DNA from: Natronospirillum sp965602035
Lineage (GTDB): Bacteria > Pseudomonadota > Gammaproteobacteria > Pseudomonadales > Natronospirillaceae
Direction: 5' to 3'
Assembly (NCBI GenBank): GCA_965602035.1
Contig: OZ271919.1
Location: 1,984,001-2,048,000, forward strand
DNA length: 64,000 bases
Numbering within the stretch: position 1 is the first letter of the stretch; every line of letters begins with the position of its first letter. The notes beneath the pieces were generated by a model. It saw only the letters and a program-made list of their open reading frames with translations. It was not told the origin of the DNA and searched no databases. Shown here one piece after another: positions 18,442 to 27,118 of the stretch. Position numbers and translations under genes: made by a program.

Positions 18442-18479
18442 CCCATAGCAGAGCAGTCTCCATCCGGCTCTGCTATGGG
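18442..18479. terminator. Perfect 13-bp hairpin between convergent mshA and the ligase gene
   Basis: CCCATAGCAGAGC at 18442-18454 pairs fully with GCTCTGCTATGGG at 18467-18479 around a 12-base loop. It sits between two convergent stop codons, where a bidirectional terminator is expected. No clear T-run follows on either strand, so it may instead protect the pilin mRNA 3' end. Confidence 0.6.
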
Positions 18480-18487
18480 GCGGATTC

Positions 18488-20278
18488 TCAACGTTCCAAG
18501 TAGGCCGAGACAGAGGCGCTAATCTCAGTAGCCAGTTCAGGTTTATCAATAAATTCGAAACTCTTGTCTGGGTATAGCCTTTTTGCGCTGATCTTAAGGT
18601 CCCTGGCTTTTAAGGGCGCTCCTAGCCAGTCAAATGCGGCAATCTGATGCCTGAAAACTCCCGGCCTCGGAAGTCGATCTAGCGCCTCATCAGCCCAGAT
18701 TGTGAATGCTCTCACGTACTCGGAATTATTCGTATCCATCCCAATCACGAGAGCCGAATTGAATCGCAGCCAATCAATGCGATCTCTCCATACGAATGTG
18801 TTACTCACAGCATCCAGGTCCGACAGATCCCGGTATATCTGACGCTGAAACTCATTGAGCACGCGATTAGTGTGCAATGTTGTCGCCATGAAATAGACCA
18901 GAATCACGGGCACAACAAGTGAGGCCAGTCGAACGGATCTCGACACAGCCGGCCGTAAATCCATCGTGAAAAGCCTCTGAAATTCCGCGTCGCGCAGGAT
19001 AATGGCCAGAAAGAGCACAAGCGCCAGCCAATGGATCGACGAGATGTAGAGTGGCAGCTCCGTCTGTGTATGCAGGACGATCGGCAGGATGAGAGCCACA
19101 GAAACCAGCCGTCGGCCCGGTGGCAGTCGCCAAAGTACTATCACTCCGGCTATAACCATCAACACGAGTCCGGATACGGCAAGCAGTCCGCCCTCCGACC
19201 ATACGTAGAGGAACTCATTGTGAGGGTGCGTGGTTGCCGGGATCACTGGCGGATAGTCCGGATTGGCATCCCGGATCGATGCGGCGGTTTCGACCTGAGC
19301 CGGTTCAAATCGGCCGAGCCCATGACCGATAAATGGTGCCTCCTGAATCAGATCCCCGGCCTGCCGGTACATAACCCAGCGAGGCGTGTCCAGATTTGCC
19401 TTGGCAGCCGTTCGTGATTCCGCTTCCGGTTGTATGGTGAGCATCAGCCAACCAAGAGCGATTCCTCCGAGTACACTAATCCACCACTTAAGCAGCCCTG
19501 CCCGGTGTTGCATGTGCAGTGCATACGCACTGATGCAGATTACAACTCCAATTGCGGCGAGCCATCCAGTGCGCGACCCCAGAACAATGATCAGTGGCAC
19601 CGTTATCAGCGGGAGCAGGTAAATAGTACCCGTTTGCAGAACTGCCCAGCCTCGCCGCGCGGGCCTTTTGCTTTGCAGGTACCCGCCATAACGAATGACT
19701 CCATACCCTGATATGGCAAGCCCGGTTGCATAGAATGTAGCCGCGACATTCGGCTGGTTGAATACGCCAACCGGTCGCCAGTTCTCGGCCCAGTAACCAA
19801 ACACGTTACCGGGATCCAGAAAAAAGTACTGGCCGAACCCGAAGGCGGTCTGAATCAATACGGCAATGGCTGGCAACATCAGCCAGGGCCGGTGTGTTTC
19901 CGAGAGATTCGGTTGGCTCAACATCACGAGCCAAAGCCACCCGGCCCATATACCGGCCAGACGGGGCAGAGCGTCCGCCACTTCGGCTTGCGGATACAAC
20001 ACTGGCACGGTCAGGGCTAATGCCCCGACACCAAGCCATAAATGAACAGCCGATAAGGTAGTCTGCCCGGCTCCGGCAATGGCATAGAGCCCTACCCCGA
20101 GCGGTAATGCAAAAAACAGCCAGGTCCAGGCGTTGAATGGCAATACAAGACCCGTGCCGCCCACGTTCGGCATCGTCAGGTGCATTCCCACCAGCAATAC
20201 CAGCGCAACACCAAGGAAATGCAGGGTACCGGGGTTTATAAACGGTTCGCGTCGGGACAGCAGTGTCTTCAATGCCAT
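18488..20278 (-). CDS. PglL/Wzy_C-family O-oligosaccharide ligase
   Basis: This 596-residue protein has about 11-12 membrane segments and the O-antigen ligase core: GVFNQPNVAA (171-180), SRTGWL (235-240) and the HPHNE motif (351-355) in a periplasmic loop. A soluble C-terminal part of about 150 residues is like the extra C-terminal domain of pilin-specific ligases (PglL/TfpO). Members move a lipid-linked glycan onto protein, or onto lipid A core in WaaL. Because it stands tail to tail with the pilin gene, the pilin is the likely acceptor. It belongs to the same general family as WaaL, so lipopolysaccharide ligation is the alternative. Confidence 0.75.
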   Translation of the reverse strand: MALKTLLSRREPFINPGTLHFLGVALVLLVGMHLTMPNVGGTGLVLPFNAWTWLFFALPLGVGLYAIAGAGQTTLSAVHLWLGVGALALTVPVLYPQAEVADALPRLAGIWAGWLWLVMLSQPNLSETHRPWLMLPAIAVLIQTAFGFGQYFFLDPGNVFGYWAENWRPVGVFNQPNVAATFYATGLAISGYGVIRYGGYLQSKRPARRGWAVLQTGTIYLLPLITVPLIIVLGSRTGWLAAIGVVICISAYALHMQHRAGLLKWWISVLGGIALGWLMLTIQPEAESRTAAKANLDTPRWVMYRQAGDLIQEAPFIGHGLGRFEPAQVETAASIRDANPDYPPVIPATTHPHNEFLYVWSEGGLLAVSGLVLMVIAGVIVLWRLPPGRRLVSVALILPIVLHTQTELPLYISSIHWLALVLFLAIILRDAEFQRLFTMDLRPAVSRSVRLASLVVPVILVYFMATTLHTNRVLNEFQRQIYRDLSDLDAVSNTFVWRDRIDWLRFNSALVIGMDTNNSEYVRAFTIWADEALDRLPRPGVFRHQIAAFDWLGAPLKARDLKISAKRLYPDKSFEFIDKPELATEISASVSAYLER

Positions 20279-20410
20279 AAAGCGGCTCTCCGTCCAGAAA
20301 CAAAGATCTCAGCCAGAAGACAATCTCTACTACTGCGAACGCAAGTGCAAATATACAGGGTGCAGGATGCCACGACCGCCACCGCCAGCGGACGTTATCG
20401 CGACCTCTGA

Positions 20411-20473
20411 TCGCAGCCTTTGGCAGCTCCTACACTCCCGGATCCTGTAGGAGCTGCGGAACGTTGCGATGGG
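20411..20473. repeat. REP-like palindrome
   Basis: GCAGCTCCTACA (20423-20434) and TGTAGGAGCTGC (20446-20457) form a perfect 12-bp inverted repeat. They are flanked by TCGCAGCC and a degenerate copy of its complement (TTGCGATGG). The same TGTAGGAGCTGC core recurs near 30.9 kb and 31.4 kb. It lies just after the uppP stop and could also act as its transcript end. Confidence 0.7.
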
Positions 20474-20475
20474 AC

Positions 20476-21276
20476 CTACGGCCAGAACACGACCAGCAAT
20501 AGCAGACCAAGCGCGACGCGATAGATCACAAATGGCTGCATGCCGATCCGGCGGATAAAGGCGAGGAACAGGACGATGCAGAGGTAAGCGCTTAGGCCAG
20601 ACAGCACTGTGCCCCAAAATAGTGCATTCCAGTCAACGAGCGTGTCGGACGTGATGAGGCCATACACTTCCAGCAGGCCGGCCAGTGCAATCACCGGAAT
20701 CGACAGGAGAAAGGAGAATCTTGCGGACGCTTCACGGCTCAGCCCCAGTACAAGCGCGGCCGTCATGGTGATGCCCGAACGCGACGTGCCGGGAATCAGG
20801 GCGACTGCCTGCGCCAGACCAATCCATATCGCATCTCGCCAGCCCATATCGCGCACGGTACGAGCACCACGGAATCGCCAGTCCGCCCAGCCGAGGAGGA
20901 GGCCGAACCCGATCAGCGTCGCGACCATGACCAGCGGGGAGCGCAGGTACACCTCGACCCAGTCTCGGGTCAGAATGCCCGCCAACCCCACCGGAATTGT
21001 GCCGACCACCACAAACCAGGCCAGTCGGCTGTGTTCGTTCTGCTGCCGGTCCGCCAGCGACCGGAAAAACCCCGTGATCATTTGCCCAATGTCACGACGG
21101 AAATACCATACCACCGCCGAAAGGCTACCCACGTGGACCGACACATCGAAGGCCAGCCCCTGATCGGCCCAGGCCGTGAACTGCGGTACGAGAATCAGGT
21201 GCGCTGAGCTCGATACGGGCAGAAACTCCGTGACGCCCTGCACCAGAGCCAGAATTGCAATCTGTAGCCAGTCCAC
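20476..21276 (-). CDS. uppP: Undecaprenyl-diphosphatase
   Basis: This 266-residue polytopic membrane protein of the BacA/UppP family removes one phosphate from undecaprenyl pyrophosphate to recycle the lipid carrier for cell-wall and glycan synthesis. EFLPVSSSAHL (residues 17-27) and the PGTSRSG motif near 166-172 are the conserved catalytic segments. A GTG start at 21276 with AAGGGG eight bases upstream gives the family's normal start and length. A longer open frame from 21345 adds 23 unusual residues. It lies in the same direction as the ligase gene, 197 bases upstream of it. Confidence 0.93.
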   Translation of the reverse strand: MDWLQIAILALVQGVTEFLPVSSSAHLILVPQFTAWADQGLAFDVSVHVGSLSAVVWYFRRDIGQMITGFFRSLADRQQNEHSRLAWFVVVGTIPVGLAGILTRDWVEVYLRSPLVMVATLIGFGLLLGWADWRFRGARTVRDMGWRDAIWIGLAQAVALIPGTSRSGITMTAALVLGLSREASARFSFLLSIPVIALAGLLEVYGLITSDTLVDWNALFWGTVLSGLSAYLCIVLFLAFIRRIGMQPFVIYRVALGLLLLVVFWP

Positions 21277-21396
21277 CGGCAGGCCCCTTGCCAAAGAATC
21301 AAGTGCCGGATGGTAAGTCGCTGAACCCGACAAGTCCATTTGCAAATGGTTAAGCTCTTCCGCGAAACAACACCCTGCTCATGTACAGAATTAGTA

Positions 21397-22890
21397 ATGA
21401 CCAACCAACCCGTCAATCTGTTATGGTTCAAGCGAGACCTTCGCCTGTGTGACCACCCCGCTCTCGTCGCTGCCTGCGAATCGGGGCTTCCGGTTCTGAT
21501 GGTCTACTGCATAGAGCCGAGCTGGGAGGAAGACGGACATACGGACGTCCGGCATTGTCGGTTCCTGGTCGAAAGCCTGGCAGACCTGTCCCGGCAACTG
21601 GAGGACCAGGGGCACCGGCTCTGGGTATTCCATAGTGATGCGATTACCCTGTTTCGAACCTTGGTGCAGCATCTGGACGTTCGCGCGGTTTACAGTCACG
21701 AAGAAGTCGGGCTCACCTGGACATGGCGCCGCGACCGGGCGGTCGCAGCATTGCTCAGAGACCACGATGTACCATGGCACGAATTCTCGCAACTGGCGGT
21801 ACAGCGCGGACAATCGGGCCGGCGCGGGTGGAAACGCTTCGCCGATGAGTTTCTCGGCTCCGAGCCGGCGGAGTCACCGGTGGCAAGAGTCGAGCCCGCT
21901 GACATCTCTGAGCTGAAGCCGCTTATGGCGCTCCGTTGCCATGCGCTTCCGGCACCCTGGCTGCGCCGCAATACGCGATTCCAGAAAGGGGGAGAACAGG
22001 CAGCGCACATGCGGCTACAGGCGTTTCTGACTCGGGATGGGCGGCACTACCGAGGCAACATTGGCAAACCGGATGCCAGCCGCCGTACCGGTTCGCGGTT
22101 GTCGCCCTACCTGGCGTTCGGAAACCTCTCGATTCGTCAGGTCGCTCAGGCAGTACAGCACTCAGACTTACCGCCAGGTCACCGCCAGGCGGTCTATTCT
22201 CGCCTGCGCTGGCACTGCCATTTCATCCAGAAGTTCGAAAGCGCGACCAGAATCGAATTTGAGCCTCTGAATCCCGCCTACATTGCACTGTTGAACGAAT
22301 ACACCAGCCCGGAAATAACCGGCTCTTCTGACGCATTCAAGTCATGGGCTGCCGGTCAGACAGGCTACCCATTGGTCGACGCCTGCATGCGCGCACTCAT
22401 TCAGACCGGTTTTCTTAACTTCCGAATGCGGGCAATGTTGGTCAGCGTCGCCTGCCACCACCTGGAACTGCACTGGCAGCCAGTAGCTCTGCACCTCGCC
22501 CGGCAGTTTCTGGACTTCGAGCCCGGCATCCACTATCCACAGATTCACATGCAGGCGGGGCACACCGGGTACAACACCGTGCGCGTGTACAACCCGCTCC
22601 AGCAGTCTCTCAAACAGGATCCCGAGGGCCGGTTCATTCTGGAATTTGTGCCTGAGCTCGCACCGCTCGCCGATGCGGGCAGGCTGCTCCATCAGCCCTG
22701 GGAGGTAACGCCTCTGGAAGCTGGCATGTTGGGATTCCATCCAGGGCGGGACTATCCGGATCGATGCTTCGATCATGACGAAACCGGACGCAAAGCAAGG
22801 AAGCGACTCTGGGACTGGCGACGCCAGAGTACCGTTCAGGAGCAGGTCCCCAAACTGTTGCGCAATCAGGTCGTGCGGACGGGGGACTGA
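21397..22890 (+). CDS. Photolyase/cryptochrome-family flavoprotein, divergent
   Basis: This 497-residue protein has an N-terminal alpha/beta photolyase domain (about residues 8-130, starting NLLWFKRDLRLCDHPAL) and a C-terminal FAD-binding domain (about 200-480). TGYPLVDACMRAL and RVYNPLQQSLKQDPEGRF align with the FAD-binding region of class I photolyases, and the Asn close to flavin N5 is kept (YNP). The usual HNR and WQWxxGxGxD stretches are replaced by NFRMRAM and QIHMQAGHTGYN. It therefore belongs to a separate subgroup. Activity (CPD repair, 6-4 repair or sensing) cannot be told. It is divergent from uppP, 120 bases away. Confidence 0.85.
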   Translation: MTNQPVNLLWFKRDLRLCDHPALVAACESGLPVLMVYCIEPSWEEDGHTDVRHCRFLVESLADLSRQLEDQGHRLWVFHSDAITLFRTLVQHLDVRAVYSHEEVGLTWTWRRDRAVAALLRDHDVPWHEFSQLAVQRGQSGRRGWKRFADEFLGSEPAESPVARVEPADISELKPLMALRCHALPAPWLRRNTRFQKGGEQAAHMRLQAFLTRDGRHYRGNIGKPDASRRTGSRLSPYLAFGNLSIRQVAQAVQHSDLPPGHRQAVYSRLRWHCHFIQKFESATRIEFEPLNPAYIALLNEYTSPEITGSSDAFKSWAAGQTGYPLVDACMRALIQTGFLNFRMRAMLVSVACHHLELHWQPVALHLARQFLDFEPGIHYPQIHMQAGHTGYNTVRVYNPLQQSLKQDPEGRFILEFVPELAPLADAGRLLHQPWEVTPLEAGMLGFHPGRDYPDRCFDHDETGRKARKRLWDWRRQSTVQEQVPKLLRNQVVRTGD

Positions 22891-22938
22891 AGACGCATCT
22901 CCAGCCCGCGTAAATCCGCCATTTGATCGCTGTTAAGC

Positions 22939-22968
22939 TTGGTTGAACCGGTTCACATACCATATACT
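22939..22968 (+). promoter_or_regulatory. Candidate promoter of the GGDEF-mshC operon with a palindromic operator
   Basis: TTGGTT at 22939-22944 and TATACT at 22963-22968 are 18 bases apart, a plausible sigma-70 promoter 33 bases before the start codon. Within the spacer is a perfect 12-bp palindrome, TGAACCGGTTCA (22944-22955), positioned to act as an operator. The regulator is unknown. Confidence 0.5.
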
Positions 22969-23000
22969 GAAATGGCGTCAGACATTCAGAGCGACCCACT

Positions 23001-24863
23001 ATGGCAACGCAATCCCGGCTGGAGGATGACCATGCGCGGCAGGATCGCCGCGGCATCATTGTTCTGTTGCTGATCGTTGCGGCTGCCTGGGTCGGATCGC
23101 TCTATTATCTCTATTCCACCTATCAGACACAGACTGCCCTGGTAGACGAGGCGGCACACAGCCAATTGCAGCAGCGTACCCAGATTCTGGCGTTAATGCA
23201 GACCGAGCTTCTCTCTCTGCAGCTTGAACAGGCAGACAATGCACTGCGCGTCATCCGGGAATACCTGGATAGCGCACCTCGCGCCGACGGATCACCATTT
23301 CCACCGGCACTGGATCGGCTGATGTCGCATCAGCGCGATGCGGACCCGGAAATTCTGGATATCCTCATTACAGACACCACCGGACAGGTTGTGCGATGGA
23401 CCAACTCTGCGTCAGCGCCTGATGTTGGCGACCGGGCTTACTTCCAGGCGCAAAGAGAGGCGACGGAAGACCGACCGTTTGTTTCGATGCCGCTGAACCC
23501 CCGTTTACCGGAGCCGGACTCACTCATTGCGATCAGCCGGCCCTGGTACGACACCAACGGAGACTTTGCCGGCGTCATTGCATTGGGACTGGATATCCAG
23601 AGGTTAACCAGTGCCCTGAGCGTTGCCGCCATAAATGATGAGATCATTACCCTTGTAGCCCATGACAATCACGACATTCTTATGGTCGCTCCGTACCAGG
23701 AAGTGGAGCCCGGCTACAAGATGGACTATCTGCAGCAACATGGCGCGCTGACACCTCAGGGTGAAACGCTTTACAGGTCCAGAGTGGACGGAAAAACCCG
23801 TATGGCCGCCTGGCACCACCTTCCCCAATGGGGGCTTTATGTCTTCGTGGCTGAAGACATTTCACCGATGCAGAGTGATATTGGCGCGTTCCGGGAGCAG
23901 GCACGCCGTCTGTTTATCGCCATTGCAATCGCCGCCACTGTCCTTCTGGCGCTGCTGGTATGGTTGCTGATCCGCCGAACCAGCTACGTGCGCAACCTCA
24001 GGCTGCGGGAAGCAGCGCTGACAGCCAGCGAAAAACGCAACCGGGCCATTGTGAACGCCATTCCCGACCTGATGTTCACGCTGGACGCGGAAGGCCGAGT
24101 ACTCGATTACCAGGCTGGTAATGGCATCCCGATTAACCGGACACCTCAGGAATTTCTGGGGCACCCGGTCACTGACTTGCTGCCCTCGAGACTGGCCCCC
24201 ACTGTTCGCCGGTGCATTCGGAACGCGCTGGCATCGGGGCAGGCCGAGGCGTTTGAGTACAGTGTGCAGCGCGATCACAGGGCGTACTATTATCAGGCCC
24301 GCACCGTTCGATACAGCGACGGCAAAGCCCTGATGATCATTATCGACATCACCGCTCAGAAGGACGCAGAACTGGCCCTGCAGTGGCGAGTTAATCATGA
24401 CAGCCTGACGGAACTGCCAAACCGGGTGCTTTTTTATGACCGCATCAGCAATGCGCTGGCGCAGTATCGCCGCTACAAGCGTCCATTCGCGTTGCTCTAC
24501 ATGGACCTCAATGGTTTCAAGCAGGTCAATGACCGGCTCGGGCATAACGCGGGCGACCAGTTGCTCTATCAGGTTGCCCGGCGACTCGCCGAACGGGTCA
24601 GAGCAGCCGACACGCTGGCGCGTCTGGCCGGCGACGAATTCGCGGTAATTGCCACCGAGTGCGACGGCGCTTCTGCGGAGGTACTGGCGAATAAGCTGCG
24701 CTCAGTGTTCACAACCCCCTTCAATCTGGATGGCAAGCCTGTCAACATCGACACCAGCGTTGGTATTGCCCTGTGCCCGGATGATGCGCAGGACGCCGAC
24801 ACTCTGGTAAAAGCGGCTGACAGGGCCATGTACAGAGACAAAGATCGTCAGAAAAACTCATGA
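23001..24863 (+). CDS. Membrane diguanylate cyclase (dCACHE-like, PAS, GGDEF)
   Basis: This 620-residue sensor enzyme has membrane segments at about residues 15-38 and 300-322. They bracket a large periplasmic domain with CACHE-like features (RAYFQAQ..., ISRPWYD). A PAS domain (about 345-460) and a C-terminal GGDEF domain (about 465-618) follow. The catalytic motif is AGDEF (543-547), an accepted active variant. The inhibitory RxxD site (RAAD, 534-537) is exactly five residues upstream, so feedback by c-di-GMP is expected. No EAL domain is present. Its stop overlaps the mshC start (ATGA), which places it at the head of the second pilus operon. Confidence 0.93.
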   Translation: MATQSRLEDDHARQDRRGIIVLLLIVAAAWVGSLYYLYSTYQTQTALVDEAAHSQLQQRTQILALMQTELLSLQLEQADNALRVIREYLDSAPRADGSPFPPALDRLMSHQRDADPEILDILITDTTGQVVRWTNSASAPDVGDRAYFQAQREATEDRPFVSMPLNPRLPEPDSLIAISRPWYDTNGDFAGVIALGLDIQRLTSALSVAAINDEIITLVAHDNHDILMVAPYQEVEPGYKMDYLQQHGALTPQGETLYRSRVDGKTRMAAWHHLPQWGLYVFVAEDISPMQSDIGAFREQARRLFIAIAIAATVLLALLVWLLIRRTSYVRNLRLREAALTASEKRNRAIVNAIPDLMFTLDAEGRVLDYQAGNGIPINRTPQEFLGHPVTDLLPSRLAPTVRRCIRNALASGQAEAFEYSVQRDHRAYYYQARTVRYSDGKALMIIIDITAQKDAELALQWRVNHDSLTELPNRVLFYDRISNALAQYRRYKRPFALLYMDLNGFKQVNDRLGHNAGDQLLYQVARRLAERVRAADTLARLAGDEFAVIATECDGASAEVLANKLRSVFTTPFNLDGKPVNIDTSVGIALCPDDAQDADTLVKAADRAMYRDKDRQKNS

Positions 24864-25432
24864 AACGGTCGCGTATCGGGTCGATATCCGCCAGGGCCAG
24901 AGGTTTTACTCTGGTTGAACTGATCCTGGTAATCATCGTGCTCGGCATTCTCGGCGCAATTGCCGTCCCGAGACTGCCGGATGTCGGCCTGTTCAACCGT
25001 CAATTCGATGTCCGTCAGGTGGTTTCGAGCCTGTCTCGTGCCCGCGCGCATGCCGTTGCCAGCCAATGTCATGTGCTGGTCCGGGAGACCGACGGCGCAC
25101 TGGATGCCCGCATCGCGAACGACTGTGTCAATCTCGAGTGGGATGACACCCGCAATTTCCTGCCTGGTGGTGGCGGCAATGTGCTCGGCTTTATTGCAGG
25201 AGGGCTGAGTGGACGATCTCCCGGGTTCACAGGTACACCACCCGTTATTGTCTTTACACCTTCGGGTGAAGCCAGGCGCTTTACCGGCAGCGACCTGACC
25301 AGCGTGAATGTGTTGTCCACGGGTTCCGACCTGACATATTTCTCTGGGAGCAGCGGTACGCTGAGCATTACTCACAGCAGTGGTCGATCCATACTCATTG
25401 ATGACACGACGGGGTACGCCCGATGGCAGTGA
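24860..25432 (+). CDS. mshC: MSHA minor pilin MshC
   Basis: This 190-residue type IV prepilin-like protein has a 15-residue leader ending ARARG. The mature N-terminus is FTLVELILVIIVLGILGAIA with Glu at +5. Minor pilins are thought to prime pilus assembly or lie at the tip. Cysteines in ASQCH and NDCVN may form a disulfide. The start is coupled to the diguanylate cyclase stop by ATGA, and its last ten bases overlap mshD. Confidence 0.87.
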   Translation: MKRSRIGSISARARGFTLVELILVIIVLGILGAIAVPRLPDVGLFNRQFDVRQVVSSLSRARAHAVASQCHVLVRETDGALDARIANDCVNLEWDDTRNFLPGGGGNVLGFIAGGLSGRSPGFTGTPPVIVFTPSGEARRFTGSDLTSVNVLSTGSDLTYFSGSSGTLSITHSSGRSILIDDTTGYARWQ

Positions 25433-25938
25433 TTCAGCACAGGCGGCAGGTCGGGCTGACCCTGATCGAGCTGATTATCGCCATTGTGGTGCTTGGCATT
25501 GCCGCCGTGGGCATATTGTCCGCGCTGAGCCGTACCGCGGTTCTGAACGTGGACCCACTGCTCCGCGTACAGAGCCAGGCGTTGGCCGAATCGGTAATGG
25601 ACGAAATTCTCGCACGGCCGTTTTATCGACCCGAGAACGACCCGACGCTGGACAGTAACAACAGCGGCAGCCTGACCTGCGCCTCCGCAGACAACAACGC
25701 CAAGACCAGCGTCTGTGACTACAACGGCCTGAATACCCTTGAGCAGGCCAGCGGCGAACCGTATGAAGGAGTAAGTGGGTACTCGCTATTGGTAACTGTG
25801 GATCCTTCTGAATCCGACGATTTTTCGGATATCGCTGCAAACTGCGCCGTACGCATCAACGTTGCTGTAACCGATCCGAGTGGCGCTACGACCCGACTGA
25901 ATGCCTATCGCACCAGCTATTGGGAGGGCTGCACATGA
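25423..25938 (+). CDS. mshD: MSHA minor pilin MshD
   Basis: This 171-residue prepilin-like protein has a leader ending in Gly11 and a mature start LTLIELIIAIVVLGIAAVG with Glu at +5. Four cysteines lie at TCASA, SVCDY, ANCAV and EGCT. It begins ten bases inside mshC and ends overlapping mshO, so the order C-D-O-P-Q is unbroken. Confidence 0.85.
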   Translation: MAVIQHRRQVGLTLIELIIAIVVLGIAAVGILSALSRTAVLNVDPLLRVQSQALAESVMDEILARPFYRPENDPTLDSNNSGSLTCASADNNAKTSVCDYNGLNTLEQASGEPYEGVSGYSLLVTVDPSESDDFSDIAANCAVRINVAVTDPSGATTRLNAYRTSYWEGCT

Positions 25939-26708
25939 GCAAGTACTTGCACCCTACCCGTGGTTTCACTCTGATCGAACTCATCATGGTGATCGTCATC
26001 ACCGGGATCCTTGCCGTTGTGGTCGCACCAATAGTCAGCGGCACATTCAACGCTTATACCGACAGTAGCCGACGTGCAACGCTGGTTCAGCAGGCTCAGA
26101 GCATTGTTCAGCGAATTCAATACGACCTGTCGTATGCCGTGCCTTCATCGGTATCGGTCAACGGCGATACCATCAGTTGGTTGGCACTGACTCGCGACCC
26201 GAACCCGGCGTTTCCCCCATCGGCCAGATACACATCAAGTGTCGACGTAAGCTCGGACCAGACCAGCCTACCGGTCCTGGGCTGTGCCGCGACTCCGGCA
26301 ACGGGGAGTCAGTCCATTGTTATCGGCGATACGACTGCCATTGCGCTGGTCGCTTCCGTTGACCGGAGCAGCTGCTCGAACACGCCGCCATCGGCAACCA
26401 TTACTCTCGACGAAGCGACAACCTTCGATGCCAACGGTATCGGTTCCCCGTTCTACCGGTTATACCTGACCACCGGGCAACTGAATATTGATTGCACAGG
26501 AAACCAACTCTTACGCTTTGCAGGCACCGACACCGTTAACCCGACCGACACCCGATTGTTGGCCGGTAATATCGAGCAGTGCGGCCTGACGCTGAACCCT
26601 GGCACTACATTGACCGCGCCGACCCTGTTGATTGATATTACACTACAGGACGAAGCGGGCGAGCAGGTGCGTCTTGTTCGGCAACTGCAATTGAGCAACG
26701 CGTTATGA
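25935..26708 (+). CDS. mshO: MSHA minor pilin MshO
   Basis: This 257-residue prepilin-like protein has a ten-residue leader ending TRG. The mature start is FTLIELIMVIVITGILAVVV with Glu at +5, followed by a long periplasmic domain. The ATG at 25935 overlaps the mshD stop and has GGGAGGG eight bases upstream. An earlier in-frame TTG at 25920 is less likely. Confidence 0.86.
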   Translation: MSKYLHPTRGFTLIELIMVIVITGILAVVVAPIVSGTFNAYTDSSRRATLVQQAQSIVQRIQYDLSYAVPSSVSVNGDTISWLALTRDPNPAFPPSARYTSSVDVSSDQTSLPVLGCAATPATGSQSIVIGDTTAIALVASVDRSSCSNTPPSATITLDEATTFDANGIGSPFYRLYLTTGQLNIDCTGNQLLRFAGTDTVNPTDTRLLAGNIEQCGLTLNPGTTLTAPTLLIDITLQDEAGEQVRLVRQLQLSNAL

Positions 26709-27118
26709 CGGCACTCAAGAACCAACATGGCGGTTTTGTGCTACCTGCTGTGGTTTTCCTCATCGTCGTTCTGGGGGGCGCCGCCATCGCCATCGCTCAG
26801 CTCACCGCTGACAATACAGGCAGCAACAATCAGGCGCTGCAACAGGCACGCGCAAGGCTGATGGCCCAGTCCGCCATAGATGTGGCTGTGCACCGGCTGG
26901 TGACCGACAACAGCACCGCCTGTTCCGACGCACCCGGATTCCCCGCAGACAACTTTCCCGGGCTCTCCGTTTCCATTACTTGTGAGGAGAATATCTACGG
27001 CAGCGAGGGCGTGGCGCTGTGGAACATCATTGCCACCGCCAGCAGTGACAGCCTGAATACGACAGACCCGGAATACGTGTGGCAACGGCAGCGGGCCACC
27101 GTGGAGCTGGGGCTATGA
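26705..27118 (+). CDS. mshP: MSHA minor pilin-like protein MshP
   Basis: This 137-residue protein has a leader ending NQHGG, and the hydrophobic segment starts FVLPAVVFLIVVLGG. The residue at +5 of the mature form is Ala, not Glu, as in PilX/GspK-type tip components. It is linked to mshO and mshQ by ATGA overlaps on both sides. Two cysteines (STACSD, ITCEE) are present. Confidence 0.83.
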   Translation: MTALKNQHGGFVLPAVVFLIVVLGGAAIAIAQLTADNTGSNNQALQQARARLMAQSAIDVAVHRLVTDNSTACSDAPGFPADNFPGLSVSITCEENIYGSEGVALWNIIATASSDSLNTTDPEYVWQRQRATVELGL

